The notes: generated by a model from the letters alone, not told the origin. DNA of 64,000 bases from Delphinapterus leucas (GCF_002288925.2 NW_022098031.1:1023159-1087158), one strand, 5' to 3'; counted from the first letter of the stretch, positions 36,715 through 50,209 are shown. Numbers and translations are program-made.

Positions 36715-37160
36715 CACTATGATAGGTGGAATAATCGCTCCCCAAAGACAACCACACCCTAATTCCCAGAACTTGTGAATTTTGCCTTACATGGCAGAAG
36801 AGATTTATGGATGTAATTAAGTTAACAACTCCTCTAACTTAATTCCTTATGGGCCCAATAGAACCATAGAGTCCTTATCAGTGAAAGCAGGAGTCAGAAG
36901 GATTGGAGTGGAAGAGAGAGTCAAAGATGGAGGTAGCAGCCACCAGCCAAGGATTTCAGGGAGCTTCTAGAAGCAGGCAATGGAATGGATTCTCTCCTAA
37001 AGCCTCCAGACGGAATGCAGTTCTGCCAACATCTTGATTCTAGCCCAGTGAAACTGATTTCAGATTTCTGATCTCCGGAACCATAAAATAACAAATTTTT
37101 GTTTTAAGCCATGAAGTTTGTGGTGATTTGTTACAGCAGCAATAGGAATTAAGGCACTTA
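36715..37160 (+). mobile_element. MaLR/MLT1-like LTR relic
   Basis: 'ggtggaataatcgctcccca', 'cttacatggcagaagagatt', 'atcttgattctagcccagtg' and 'tttgttacagcagcaatagg' follow the order of an old mammalian LTR of the MaLR type. The subfamily was not determined. Confidence 0.55.
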
Positions 37161-37579
37161 CATTCTCTGGCCACTAGGGATAGGCACTTGACGCTAAGCG
37201 AAATAATATATGGTGGTCCTAGCAATGGATCCAATTCTCTTTCTCAGGCATTGAAACATAAATCATAGAGATGAAAGTCACATGTAGTCATAAGTCTGTG
37301 GGCCCTGGGGCTTTGTGGTCACACAGAATTAGAGATGGCAGCTATTTTCCAATCATGTACATGTTGTTAAATAGGAAAGAATTCTGCAAAAAGAAATAGA
37401 ATGGAACAGATGTTCAGAAGGAAGCAAAGAAACAAGTGACGGAGAAGATGTTTCACCACATTTTGGTTTCTATTTATCCAATCACTTCCTTTTTACTTGA
37501 GTTAACTTGGTTAGAATTTTATTCCTTGACATGCAGTGATCCATGACTGAGACAGAGGAACTGAGAAAAAGGAGGATGA

Positions 37580-37960
37580 CTGACTGTGATGGTTGATTTT
37601 ATGTGTTAACTTGACAGGAGCACAGGGTGCCCAGATATTTGGTTAAACGGTATTTTGAATGTGTCTGTGAAGGTGTTTCTGGATGAGATTAACATGTGAA
37701 CCGGTAGACTGAACAAAGCAGATTGCCCTCCGCAGTGTGGGTGGGCCTCCTCCAACACTGAAGGACTGCATGGAACAAAAAGGCAAGTAAGCAAGGATTC
37801 GCTGCCTCTGCCTTACTGTCTTTGAGCTGGGACATTGGTCTTCTGCCTTCAGACTCAGACTTGGACAAGAACTATACCATCGGCTCTCCTGGGTCTCTAG
37901 CTTGCCAACTACTGATCTTGGGACAACGACCTTCTAGTAAGAGATACCATAAACTAGATG
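37580..37960 (+). mobile_element. MLT2-like (ERVL) LTR relic
   Basis: 'gatggttgattttatgtgtt' then 'aacttgacagg', 'gcccagatatttggttaaac' and 'gtgggtgggcctcctccaac' are typical of MLT2/ERVL LTRs. It is degraded and noncoding. Confidence 0.65.
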
Positions 37961-38439
37961 GGGTTTACTATTCCAAGATTCCCAAATCATCTGTTTAGAC
38001 ACAGGAAAAACTTGGAAAACTAGGATTTATATATACCCAAAGATGTTACATTTTCCCAGAAAAATCTTCTTGAAAGGTATAGAGGGGAGATGAAAGTTGT
38101 GAGTGAGAACCCCAAGAGAAACAGAAATGAGGCACTGTGAAATCGTCTCTTTATCACCAAGCACTGTGCTGAATATAGCTACTCTTCTGCTACCTGAGAG
38201 TCAGATCCAGGAGAACCTCTAGGTTAGACTTCTCTTACAGTACTCCCCTGCTGGGAGTTGGGGCAACTTCAGTGACACAGAAGTTGTGACAAGACTGGGG
38301 GTTTGGGAGACATTTTTCAGCACTGAGTGGCTTGGAGATGAAGGCTTTCATCTAAGAATTATGTGGTAGTATGCAGACAACAGGCAGGAACACACTTGGA
38401 TAGATTATTGTTTCCAGTTGTTCATTCTTATTCTCCTTG

Positions 38440-38730
38440 TTATAGAATCACGTCTTCCCTTTTCTGTGTGCTTTTGCAATATCTTCCATTGGAGTAGTAG
38501 AAGTATACTTCACTTCCCCATTGATGTTTGAATTGGTCACATGACTCTTCTGGCCAATGTAATGTTAACAGACACAACTCCAGCAGGGGTTTACCTGTGT
38601 TTCAGAGTTTTGGATTGTTCTCTTGCACTTCTGCTATCCCTCGGAAGAATAATACGTCCTGGGTTGCCACTAGTCCAAGGGGAACGAGGAAACATGTGGA
38701 AAAGATTGCAGTGTAAAATAGCCTCACAGT
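38440..38730 (+). repeat. Degraded interspersed repeat, family uncertain
   Basis: 'gttctcttgcacttctgcta' and 'ttggtcacatgactcttctg' resemble an old LTR-like mammalian repeat that I cannot name with confidence. Confidence 0.4.
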
Positions 38731-39084
38731 TGATTCATGTGGTCCAGAAAAATAAATGTGTAGTATGCCATTAAGATGTGGGGTTGTTAGCTATATGCAA
38801 CAATATTGTAGCATCAACTTTCCTTATTTAGAAGAATTAGTAAGGTCAGTGCTTCGGTAGAGCAGTTAGAGGTGGTGATATGGCCCTTCCCTGGCTGGCA
38901 CTTGGGAGGGCTTTCTCTTCAGAGTGGTCTTCACTAGGTCTGAAAGAAAGCATCTAGTTCTACTTTTTTTCACAGGTTATGCCTAAGAACTACCACTTCT
39001 GGTAAAACAGATAGGAAAATACACAGGATTAGACATAGGGGACTTAATATCCACTCTTTTCTGGTAAAGCAAAGCTAGTTCTTG

Positions 39085-39208
39085 AACTTTTTTTGTTTTG
39101 GCCGCACCACACGGCTTGTGCGATCTTAGTTCCCTGACCAGGGATTGAACCTGGGCCCTTGGCAATGAGAGCGCAGAGTCCTAGCCACTGGACAGCCAGG
39201 GAATTCTC
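39085..39208 (-). repeat. Old tRNA-derived cetartiodactyl SINE
   Basis: Reverse orientation: 'tttggccgcaccacacggct', 'tgaccagggattgaacctgg', then 'ccactggacagccagggaat'. This is the older SINE type shared across ruminants and whales, distinct from the younger copies here. Confidence 0.85.
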
Positions 39209-39214
39209 CAAGCT

Positions 39215-39465
39215 AATTCTTGCTCATCTTCTATATTAAATTTAAACATCACCCCTGCTGTGTAACCCTTCTCCAATAACAAGGTGCTCAGTCCTTCGTG
39301 TGATGCATCATCCATACCACTGTCATTGCTCTCAGAACAATGTATTATATATTTACTGGTCTGTCTCACCTACTGTGGGTTTTTGAGGGCATGGAACACA
39401 TTTTAATCACTTCCTTTCCTCACTGTCTCAAAAATATTTGTTAATTGAATAAATTAATATATGCC
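39215..39465 (+). repeat. LINE-2 3' end
   Basis: Ends 'aatatttgttaattgaataa' after a body with 'gagggcatggaacacatttt', typical of L2. Confidence 0.6.
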
Positions 39466-39894
39466 TCTGCTATAAGACTCTTGGGGAAATAGAGTTTTCA
39501 AAGCCTCTTTTTTTGGTATTTGAATGCATGGCCTCAACCAGTGGACCAGGTTAACTCCTCCATGTGAATGAATCCAAGCACTGCTCTCCACAGGCTAATA
39601 AATTTGAATTTGTAAAGTTAGTAAGCCAAGGGCTCAAGGAGAGTTGGATGAGGGCCATCGGTCATTGACAAACATCTGTTCCTTTGTATCCTGAATTCAG
39701 ATTGAATTACAATAGTTTTGAAGATGAGGAAGAAGGAAGACTACACAAAGCAGTGGACAAATCATAGGGCTTACCTTCAAAGAGACGGGCAGAACATTAA
39801 ATATCTCCTCCCTACCTTTCCTTGATTCCCAAAAGTCACATTGACTTGTGGAAACATAAACCTAAAGCAGAGCACTACTGGCATCTCAGGAAAT

Positions 39895-40085
39895 TGCTCT
39901 TCTGCTCTCAACCACTCTTTGGCACTTGCTATTTAACTATCTTTTATGAGTATATCTGTCACTTCGACTAGATTAATAGGTGATTGAGAGCTGTGATCCT
40001 GAGTTAAACATCTTTGTATGTCCCCATGGGCCCTCACGCAGTGTTTGGTGTAAACTAATTCTTAATAAACATTGTTAGTGGTGAT
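39895..40085 (+). repeat. LINE-2 3' end
   Basis: 'ctttggcacttgctatttaa' and 'attgagagctgtgatcctga' with an end like 'aattcttaataaacattgtt' fit a decayed L2 tail. Confidence 0.5.
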
Positions 40086-40469
40086 GGTAATAATGATGAT
40101 CATCTCCCTTTCCTGACACGTGGGCTTGGTGGGCAGGATTGGAGGGCGGGGTGGAGTGAGATGGGAAATGAAGCTAGAAGGAGGCGAAGTCCAGACCGTG
40201 GAAAGCCTTATGTTCCATGCTAAATATAATGGACTTGGAGGCATTCTGGAGGCAACTGTGATCCATTAGAAGTTCCAGTGGCATTTTTTTAAAAGGTCTC
40301 ATAGCAAACTGCTACAGGAAGCTGAATTCAACATTTCAGAATCTAACACCTGGCTTACTTCTTGGTTTGAGTTTGATTGCTTTGATCTTCACAGAAATAT
40401 CTCAGAAAGAACTCTCCTTTTCCTACAGGTGAGGAAACAGAAGGAGGCAGGGGGGAAAAATAGAGAAAA

Positions 40470-41085
40470 TAAAAATTATAACTATTTATTGGTATAAGTT
40501 CTAGGACATTTACTATGGGTGAAACACTATGTTAAGTAGTATGATGATAAAACACATAAAGATAAAACATTCAAATCATCTCAAACTAACTGAATGGGTA
40601 CTATAATTATAGGCAAAAAAAATCGAGAAATGAATATGATAGCCTCTTTCCTCAGTGAGGTAAACAACATTAAAATAATTATGAAGTAAATTATTTAATT
40701 GCAATTGTGATATGTGCCCTTAAAGAAAGTACAAGATGCCTTCAGAGAGTCTTGCAGGAAAGGGGAGGGTCAGAAGGGACTTCCAAGAGAAGGTTACTTT
40801 TAAACTGAGAACTGGAATTAACCAGAGAGAACCAAGGTTTTACCAGGCAGAGAAAACAGCTTATGTAGATGCCTTAAGAAGGAGAGAGCAAGTAGGTTTG
40901 AAGAAATAAAAGCTGGTGCAGCTGGAGCAGAGTGAGCCGGGAGAGAACAGTGCCAAGGCTGGGATGTGGGAACAGCAAAGGAAGGTCATTCAAGTGCTTT
41001 GGGCCATTGTAAGAATTTTGGACTTTACCCTCAGAAGAATAGAAACTAGTGGAGAGTTTGAAGCAAAGGAGTAACATAAACAGGA
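40470..41085 (+). repeat. Ancient mammalian repeat, family not assigned (copy C)
   Basis: 'tttaccaggcagagaaaaca', 'tgcagctggagcagagtgag' and 'gggccattgtaagaattttg' continue the same family as the copy at 10610-11010, further along the element. Confidence 0.5.
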
Positions 41086-41089
41086 TTTT

Positions 41090-41225
41090 ATATGTGTATG
41101 TGTGTGTGTGTGTATACAGACACATATGCATGTATGTATACACACACATATACATACATTATATGTATATAGGCACATATATTAATATATGCACATAAAT
41201 ATACACACATGCATATGATATATTT
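41090..41225. repeat. TG/TA-rich simple repeat
   Basis: Imperfect alternating purine-pyrimidine tract (TG, TA, CA units). It accounts for the Cys/Tyr/Thr-rich reverse-strand frames here. Confidence 0.85.
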
Positions 41226-41282
41226 TTTATCATATAAGGTATCTATTTTTTATCATTATCCTCATTTTATTTTATTTTGTTT

Positions 41283-42362
41283 AATTTTTTTAACATCTTT
41301 ATTGGAGTATAATTGCTTTACAATGTTGTATTAGTTTCTGCTGTATAACAAAGTGAATCATCTATACGTATACCTATATGCCCATATCCCCTCCCTCTTG
41401 CATCTCCCTCCCACCTTCCCTATCCCACCCCTCTAGGTGGTCACAAAGCACTGAGCTTATCTCCCTGTGCTATGTGGCTGCTTCCCACTAGCTATCTGTT
41501 TTACATTTGGTAGTGTATATATGTCCATGCCACTCTCTCACTTTGTCCCTGCTTACCCTTCCCCCTCCCCGTGTCCTCAAGTCCATTCTCTACGTCTGCA
41601 TCTTTATTCCTGTCCTGCCCCTACGTTCTTCAGAACCATTTTTTTGTTTTTTAGATTCCATATATATGTGTTAGCATATGGTATTTGTTTTTCTTTTTCT
41701 GACTTACTTCACTCTGTATGACAGACTCTAGGTCCATCCACCTCACTACAAATAACTCAATTTCATTTCTTTTTATGGCTGAGTAATATTCCATTGTATA
41801 AATGTGCCACATCTTCTTTATCCATTCATCTGTTGATGGACATTTAGGTTGCTTCCATGCCCTGGCTATTGTAAATTGAGCTGCATTGAACATTGTGGTA
41901 CATGACTCTTTTTGAATTATGGTTTTCTCAGGGTATATGCCCAGTAGTGGGATTGCTGGGTCAGATGGTAGCTCTATTTTTAGTTTTTTAAGGAACCTCC
42001 ATACTGTTTTCCATAGTGGCTGTATCAATTTACATTCCCACCAATGGTGCAAGAGGGTTGCCTTTTCTCCACACCCTCTCCACCATTCATTGTTTGTAGA
42101 TTTTTTGATGATGGTCATCCTGACCGGGTGTGAGGTGATACTTCATTGTAGTTTTGATTTGCATTTCTCTAATGATTAGTGATGCTGAGCACCCTTTCAT
42201 GTGTTTGTTGGCAATCTGTATGTCTTCTTTGGAGAAATGCCTATTTAGGTCTTCTGCCTATTTTTGGATTGGGTTGTTTGTTTCTTTGATATTGAGCTGC
42301 ATGAGCTGCTTGTATATTTCGGAGATTAATCCTATGTCAGTTGCTTTGTTTGCAAATTCAAA
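41283..42362 (-). mobile_element. L1 3' end, truncated
   Basis: Reverse-strand L1 starting at 'aacatctttattggagtata'. It keeps the last 155 or so ORF2 codons (frame 42118 to 41651, including [19 protein letters not shown]) and the 3' UTR. The sequence further into ORF2 is frameshifted. Ends near 'gcaaattcaaagagagagaa'. Confidence 0.92.
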
Positions 42363-42379
42363 GAGAGAGAACAGGTCTT

Positions 42380-44000
42380 GAACAGTAGGAGAGCCTTCTA
42401 TCATGGAGAGTATAACCCAGAGGGTGAGCAAAGTTACATGTATGTAATGGGGATAGTTAATATGTTTTTTCTCTTTTGCAATTTTATGTGTATGATCTTC
42501 TCCAACTTAGAATGAGGCGTATATCTGCATTTAGGATTTCATATTATTCAGAGGAAAAAAGGAAAATATAATATTCAGCCTCAAAACTACAAAATAGGAT
42601 ATTTTGCCTACAAAAAGATAACAAATTTAAAAGCCACACTTTTCCAACGGTATTTCCAAAATCTCCAAAGAAGGAGATTTTCTATACTACTTCTCTCCCC
42701 CTCATATATTAAGAGGCAGGACTTAGGAATTAGGTCTTAGAGTTTTCTATGGAGTTCTCAGTGAGGTAAGGAGGAAGAAGGAGTTAAAGGTCATCACACA
42801 CAGCCAGAAAGACTGTGGGGAGGAGAAAGAATCAAAGGTAGGAAAGAAGGTGGCTCCACAAAGGACATGTGGAAGGTAGAAGCAAAGGATGGATTAAGCA
42901 AAGGGAGGACCTGAGTGCAGCTCTCCTGGCAGCCCTCAGATGCCACTTGACAGATGAGACCATGCTTCCATAGGAATGCTATGGAAGGTTGTTGGGAATC
43001 TGACTTCAGAGCTCACCAGAGGGCAGCTATCTGAAGAAAGAAGCACCGGCGACACGGAAGTCTGGTGGTTGGATGCAAGGCCAAGGATTCACAGACTTCA
43101 AAGGGTTCCACAAAGCCAGTGAGAGCTGAAGGAGAGCCCCAAATCATCGGAAAATAACCAGAAGAACAAAGCAAGAGTTACAGCAGCTTCCATCAGCAGT
43201 TGCAAACATCAGCAAAACACGAGGGATACGAACAACTGTAGAGCAAAGGTCACCAGCCCACAGAGAAGTCCAGACCAGCCACTCCCAGCGGAGACCAGCA
43301 CTAGTTCAGAGAACACTGTACAGACTCAGAACCAGTGTTCCAAAGACAGTCAAGGACAGTGACACCTCCACATGCAGATGCCAGCCAGGGAAGGGGCTGG
43401 AACTGTGAAGGACATTTACCGAAGCCAACCAAATAGAGCTGTGGATGGTGATCATAATAAGGTCAGCTACAGAAAAAAATAAAGAACCTAATTTTTCATT
43501 GCACATCTGCATGTGGTGTTCATAAATCTGAGGCCCCACCACATTTATAAATAACAATATTATTACATCGACAATGACAGATGCCATGTGAGGTGTGAAG
43601 CTGAAAGGACATAGCATTTTAGAAGGCACAGCTGAGACATAGGTTAACCTTGCCTGAGACAATCTCAATTACTATAACCTGTGAAAGACCAGAGGGGAGA
43701 AAATAAACAATAGGTACAGAGAGAGGGGCTGCAGCCCAGTGCTCACAGACACATCAAGGCCTGCGCTCACTGCCTCATCCACACACGTTCCCCTGCACAC
43801 CAAACCCCAAGGGCGACTCCAGAGCCCACCTCCAGATCCCACCTACTTGTCGGTGAAGAAAGAGCCAGACTGAGCTCCCAATATCTAAGACACTGGAACC
43901 AAACCTTCAAGTATGACTTTTTGTGCACTCAGCCAGCCTGGACAGAGGCAGGCATGAACAGGCGTGAAAATGGTGTGAGATGGCGCAATTCTTAAGAAAA
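42380..44000. other. Intergenic sequence, nothing recognised
   Basis: A purine-rich stretch at 42700-43300 and the 120-codon reverse frame at 43306-43668 have no domain, splice or family support. The base composition is more GC-rich than its flanks. It may be old repeat DNA. Confidence 0.4.
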
Positions 44001-44019
44001 TCCCCTTTTTGTTATATCC

Positions 44020-44265
44020 AGAGATGTGCTGGTAAATGTTTAACAACCAGCTCAGGGGAAAGGGGAGTGCCCAGATTTAGAGTGTTTGCAGATTTCCATG
44101 GTGTAAATATTCCCACCATGGCCAATTTTGAGCTACAAATGTGATTCCAACTGACTCATTAAATTCTGCAAACTTAATAACAGGCTTTCACGAGCCAGTA
44201 CGAGCTGGCTCCAGCCCCAGTGCACGGCAACCCAGTTAAAGCCACAGTAGGGCACCACCTACATC
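44020..44265 (+). repeat. Possible old MER-type DNA element
   Basis: 'tgctggtaaatgtttaacaa' and 'gagccagtacgagctggctc' with 'gatttccatggtgtaaatat' between them look like a known type of old mammalian repeat. The family was not assigned. Confidence 0.4.
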
Positions 44266-45639
44266 AAAATCTAATATGAGTGGACCCCACAATCTGGTGA
44301 GGTTTTACCTGCACTTCTACCTGATTAACACACATTGTGACCTTCAAAAGGATGTTACATTAAAAAGACAAATTTTAGGTTGAATTAAATCATATAAATT
44401 TCAATCTACTAACCAGCTTTTCTTTTTATTTAATAAGGTAGCTCATATCTAGGAAATTGATTTCCTTTTAATATGAGTTTATATTTCATAAGGTAATTTT
44501 TCCTCAATTGTGCTATGAATATGCCATTAACAAGGCACTTGTAGCAAGCCCAGGAAAGCCCTCTGCTGGCTTGCTTTTGAAAGCCAACGTGCCTGCTCTC
44601 AGGCTTCGGAGCATTCTTTTCCCCTGCTTTGCAAGCTGAGCCAAAATGCAAATTTTGCCTTAAAATGTCATTAAGATAAGAATGGTCTAACTGTTTCCAG
44701 TAGATTTCATTGTTAAAACACGAGACCTGTCAGCTTATAAATCATATCCTACTGCGTTATTCCAAAGATTAGTTATAATAGCCTAAGAAACTTTTATAAA
44801 CATCAAACTCCTTTTTAAAAATTATATTTTGAGATACCGTGGGTGGGAGTGAGTGATTACTTGCTGGGTATATTAAAAGAAATTACATTAAAAAGAAAAA
44901 GGAGGTTTTTGTACACATTTTCTACATAGCAGGGTTAAGCTAAATGCTTTTGAGAAAGAATTTGAATGAGGAAAGAAATTTCAACAGTCATAGTATTTCA
45001 TTGTTATTTTAGTCTGACTCACATAATTCTATAGCTTATTGTTTGTACTACTTTACCAGTTTGGAGAATTTTTTCCTCATTTCTAATAGGAAAAGAAGCA
45101 ACAGTTTATTCATTTTATATAATTTTTAGATTTAGGAAAAAATTTGAGCAAAATAAATCAGTATTACTTTTATCATCAGAAAAGATTGTAAATGCTACCT
45201 TAAATATAATTTTAGAGTGTTCTCTAGCATAATATTATATAACGGAAAACTTTTCTTATTGAGGCAACAAATGTTTATTACAATAGCATTGTCAGATTAA
45301 TCTGACTAGAATTCAAAATTTGGAATTGTTCAAAAGATCTAGAACATAGTATTCTGATTATATTTCTGGTCAGGGCAATTAGAAGAGTGTATTTATTTTT
45401 CCTGTATGAATCAGTCTTAAATTACTCTTGGTGACCTAAGGCAGCTCTGCTGGGTGATTTAAATTTGTAATAAGAAGGTCTTGCTTCATTGTTGGGTGGA
45501 TGGTAGTTGCTGGAATCACAAGGTTCTTTAGTTGCAAGTATCAGAAACTAACTCTGGCCAACCTAAGCAAAAAGGGAATTATCAGGTTATTGGAGATCTC
45601 ATAGAACTAATAGGAAGGTTGAAGAATCATGCTTGGAAT

Positions 45640-45735
45640 TTGCAATGAATACATATATCAAAACATTACGTCGTACACCTTAAACTTACACAATACTATA
45701 AGTCAATTATATCTCAGTAAAGCTGGGGGGAAAAA
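45640..45735 (+). repeat. Old L1 3' terminal fragment
   Basis: 'cgtacaccttaaacttacac' followed by 'caattatatctcagtaaagc' is the end of an old L1. Confidence 0.5.
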
Positions 45736-45739
45736 AGAA

Positions 45740-47830
45740 TCATGTTTAGTCAAATGAATATTAGGTTATAAGATTACCTAAGATAAATGAATTCCAACTC
45801 TTTCCTATCTTCTTACAAAAACTCTGCTCAAGATTTAAAGTCCCTGGAAAACTGATTGGGTCACATACCTAACCCTTGGCTATACAGAAGGAATTTCATG
45901 GGACACGTCAGATTCCACTGTAAGATTCCATACACTTTGGGGAATATAATTCCCAAAAGAAAATCAGTGTTTTTAGGAAGAGGGACTGGATGCTAGACAG
46001 CTAAAACCACAAAGCTTCACCATACTACTCAGTCAATTTTGTCTGTGACATCACTAACTGCATCAGCATAAAAGAAAGACATCTACTTCTCTGATTCTCT
46101 TTTTATTCTTTTGCAAAATGAGAAGAATGCATTAGATGACTTCAAACTTCCTTTCTGTATTTCACATTCATGATTACTTCTTCGGTAGACACTGAAGCTA
46201 CCTTTGGAGAATGCTTCCATCTAGCAAAGGGACTTTTCCTAACCCTTGTGGCTCTTAGCCTCCACCATCCCTCCCTCTCACTTATACTCAAGTCTTTAGA
46301 GAACATCTGCAGCTTTTCTGGCTCTTGCACATGCCACAGCAAGTCTCCAGGACCCAGTGAATCTCACTTGGATAATTAAAAATCAAACACATTTTACTCC
46401 AGCACATGCAAGGATAAGTTGTCTGAAATATAACATTTCCTTCATCAAATAGTACATGTTCCGGGTAATACATGCCAAAGTTAAGAGTAGGTTCTTTATT
46501 TTCTGTTTAAAATGAAGTTCTGAAGTTCCTTTCACAAAATTAAGACTTATTTATCTTAACAAAGAGAAGTCCTGGTGCTCCATCTAGAGGACATTTTGTA
46601 TTTTCCAGATAAGGGGGTTAGAGGGTCCATTACAGATATCCAATTCTCTCAACCTTGCTGTGATAACTCTACCAATAATTTTCTAAAGCTCAACAGATAT
46701 GTTTTAAAAAACATTTTGAATAAGCCCATACTGTGTAACAGTGAAGAGGACATTTTCTCCAATTTCAACTGATTGTCTAAGTAATAACTTTCTTTTTCTT
46801 CATGAAATATTTGGATACATACTATGGACTCACTGTGCTTACTTTTAGGAGTTTCATGGTTAACAATTTTTAAATATAATTTCTAACAACCACTTACTAG
46901 GTTTTAATTATTTTCATCAATTATCAGAAGCTTTTAATTTGACAGCTATTTCCCCTCATTTAAAATGTAATAATACATTGGACAAAAATAAACATGTCCT
47001 TTTTCACTTAGAATTACACAGCATTTTCCTTCAAAAAGACCTGTCTGTTAAGAGAGCATGCTATTTTTATTTTTAGTGACAAGAGTTTCAGTCGGATAAT
47101 GCTTCACAGAATCTTGGAGAAACTTCCTTTTTATGTAAAATCCAGGACCTTATTTTAGAGAAAGCAACATTTCCTGCATGGAAATTCACTTTTAACCAAC
47201 ACATAGCCTCTATTTTCCCATAAAATTCTGTGAGAAAGTAAGGTCTTACGGTGAAGCAAAGAAGGAGGGACTAGGAATAAGGATCTGAGAGAGAATTCTG
47301 GTTGGTGGGGGGGAGGTGACTGGCTGATCTTGGACTGAGTCCATCTCAGTCAGGGCAATGCAGCAACCATGACGGGACAAGCAGGCTGGGGCCCTCACAT
47401 TACTGCACTAGTTTTGCTGGAGGTACGAAACCAGCCGCATAGCAACTTCTGTGAGAACAGAGACATTCGCCAAGCAGAAAGTTTTGCTCTGGGCTCTGAC
47501 TTGTCACACTAGTTTCATCAAAAAGTCTACCATATGTGCTGAGGGTATCTAAGAGAGACAAAATAATGTATCAGAACTTCCAAGATACACAGGCCAGGGA
47601 AACAGATTTTTCCCATAGAAGGAAAGAGCAAATGGGGGGTAGGGGGTGGCGGGGGTCCATCTTGATGTCTCTTACACAAATAATTTGCTATATATTCTTG
47701 AGTATAAACTGGTTCTTCTAAGGGATGATTAAAGTAATAATTTACACACAGATGAATTTCTTGAAAGCAAATCTGTATAAAATTTCATTTTAGAATTTCT
47801 TCATTGAAATGTAAATAGTGTTTAAGTGCA
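45740..47830. other. Intergenic sequence, nothing recognised
   Basis: No gene, RNA or clear repeat found. Short open frames only. Confidence 0.5.
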
Positions 47831-47839
47831 CCATAGTAT

Positions 47840-47990
47840 TTAAAGCTGGTGCAGCAGTCCCTCTGCCCTCTCTCCCCCTGTGAACAGAGATCAAGGTAAT
47901 TTGCTGGATGTCACAGAGCTAGTGAGCAGTGAAGCCGGCACCAGAACTCACTCACACTAGCTGGCCCTGAGCATTACTCTTTTACGTCAC
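47840..47990 (-). repeat. MIR SINE relic
   Basis: 'gatgtcacagagctagtgag' with 'cagtgaagccggcaccagaa' is a reverse-orientation MIR core. Confidence 0.65.
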
Positions 47991-47999
47991 TTTGTTACA

Positions 48000-49360
48000 A
48001 TAGAATCATTATAAACTATTTTAACACCAAAGCCTTTAAAGAACCAACTGTCGAAAAAATTTTAATGTCCCATCTAAGTAAGTGGTTAACTGTTTGGATG
48101 TGGCATTCTTATTTTAAAAGAGAAATAACAAACAGAACAAAACTTTATAAATCGATACCATATTTGGTTCTCTTGAGAAAAATTTACATGTATTAAGAAA
48201 CACATTAAGTGGTTTTTTTAAAAAAATTCACTTAGCCCTTCCTGCCTTGTTCTAAAATAGTAGGTATCTGGCAATATCCAATATTTTTAAAGCCACAATA
48301 TAAAAATAAACTTAAAGTATGTCTTATGGCCAGAACAGATCTATCCTAGAAAGTAAAGAGATAGTGACCTCACGCCTACAGATGAAACTACCCTCATCTC
48401 CTCCCAGCACACTCCCTTATGCTAACAGAAAGCCTTCTGACCAGAGAACTGGTGTGCCTTAGGTGGAGAGCTGTCGTCCTTTCCCTGTTTGCTGCAGCCT
48501 TACCAGGCTCTTCCGAACCAGCCTGGGAAAAGCACGAACTACAAAGTAAAAGAAGAACTATTTTTAAAGAGGAACCAGTAAGGATACTAACACTAAACAA
48601 AACTTGGATTAATTCTCATAACGAGCTACAAGGATTCACTTTGCCCATGGTTTTGGCATAAGATAAACTCATGAATAGATTCTTCCCAAACTGCGAACAT
48701 TGACTTGATATCCGTGATACCTTGTTGTCCCGAAGAAAAAGTAGACATCAGCTTTAACTATTTTTTAACCTTCTTTGAATTTCTTTTTATTACTTCTAAG
48801 CATTAAGATATTTAAAAATTGTACTAGTTGAAGTATGCATTTACTGGACTGGGGAGGCTCATGGTCACTTAAGAGGCAGGGTACATCCTGTTCCCAAATA
48901 GCTCAGTAAATATCAGTGTGTGCATAGAGCAGCCTACTAAGTCACATCCAAATACAATTTCAGTGAAGATACTTGCTATTAATACCTTTATGTGCCAAAA
49001 TAAATCATAACGACAACAGCATTGTTATACATCCAAATTAAAGAGGCAGAGTCTATATAGTATTTCAACCAGAGGAGCTGTGGCCAGCTCCGGCAGGAGC
49101 CATGGTCAGGAAACCCTGTCAATCTATGTTCCATACTTCCAACCACCTAAGCTTTACTGGAGAATTAGTCAAATCTCAGGAAAAAGTAGAAACCAGTTTT
49201 TAGTGAGTCTTTCCACTACATTCAGCTGTTTTCCATCCCTCCTGAGCCTCCTTCCATATTGCTACCTGATTTCTCAGCTTCACTTAAAATGATTCCTAAG
49301 AAGACCACCCTAGCAGAAAGACTGGAATCCATAGGCTCATTGCCCCTGTGGAATAAGGTG
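48000..49360. other. Intergenic sequence, nothing recognised
   Basis: No gene, RNA or clear repeat found. The short opposed open frames at 48394-48661 overlap each other and carry no family signature. Confidence 0.45.
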
Positions 49361-49364
49361 CATC

Positions 49365-49515
49365 AACTAGTAGTTCTCAAACCCGGCCTGCACGTTTAGA
49401 ATTATGTTAGAGATCCCCGCCCTGACCAAAGAAATTCTACTTTCTGGGTGTGGGACCCAGGCATTAGTATTTCATTTTTAAGCTCCCCAGGTGATTCTAA
49501 TACAGCTTTGTGTAT
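49365..49515 (+). repeat. MER5A-like DNA transposon relic
   Basis: 'tagtagttctcaaacccggc' through 'gggacccaggcattagtatt' to 'ctccccaggtgattctaata' follows the MER5A order. Confidence 0.8.
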
Positions 49516-49552
49516 AGAGACACTCTCTGGCCAGCATTCAATGGTAACAGTT

Positions 49553-49885
49553 TTGGGACTTCCCTGGTGGCGCAGTGCTTAAGAATCTGCCTGCCGATGC
49601 AGGGGACATGGGTTCGAGCCCAGTCTGGGAAGATACCACATGCTGCGGAGCAGCTAAGCCCCTGCGGCACAACTACTGACCCTGTGTTCTAGAGCCCGCA
49701 AGGCACAACTACTGAGCCCACGCGCCACAACTACTGAAGCCCTGCACTCCACAACAAGAGAAGTCACCACAATGAGAAGTCCACACACCGCAACGAAGAG
49801 TTGCCCCTGCTCGCCGCAACTAGAGAAAGCCTGTGCGCAGCAACGAAGACCCAGCACAGCCAAAAATAAATTAATTAATTTTAAA
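49553..49885 (+). mobile_element. CHR-type SINE, long form
   Basis: Head 'gacttccctggtggcgcagt', three 'cacaactactga' modules (about 49668, 49704, 49727), end 'gcagcaacgaagacccagca' and an A-rich tail. It has the same internal organisation as the copy at 17994-18384. Confidence 0.92.
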
Positions 49886-50209
49886 AATGATAAGACTTTT
49901 GTGATCAATCCCTTTTGGTCTTCTAGACAAACATATTCTAGTTTCAGAAGCCACCTAGAAATTCATTTCTTCCATGAAATGAAATAACACTAAACAATTT
50001 CTGCTAAAGAGGGCAGGAGAGGTTAAAGAAAAGAGAAAAGCAAAAAGAAGCTAATTTCACTTTTATGAGGCAACCAATTTCCCAGCTGGTGGGTCTTGTT
50101 TGGTCAATTGGTCAAAGATTGGATTCTCTTTGTTTTACTAAGAAACATGATTGCTATCCATCCTTCAAAGAAAATAAACATCAAGTTGAAGACAGTGTTG
50201 AGTAAAAAG

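Noticed and set aside
43306..43668. 120-codon reverse-strand frame with hydrophobic segments
   Set aside because: No recognisable family, no splice or promoter support, and in a repeat-like purine-rich region. Could be chance.
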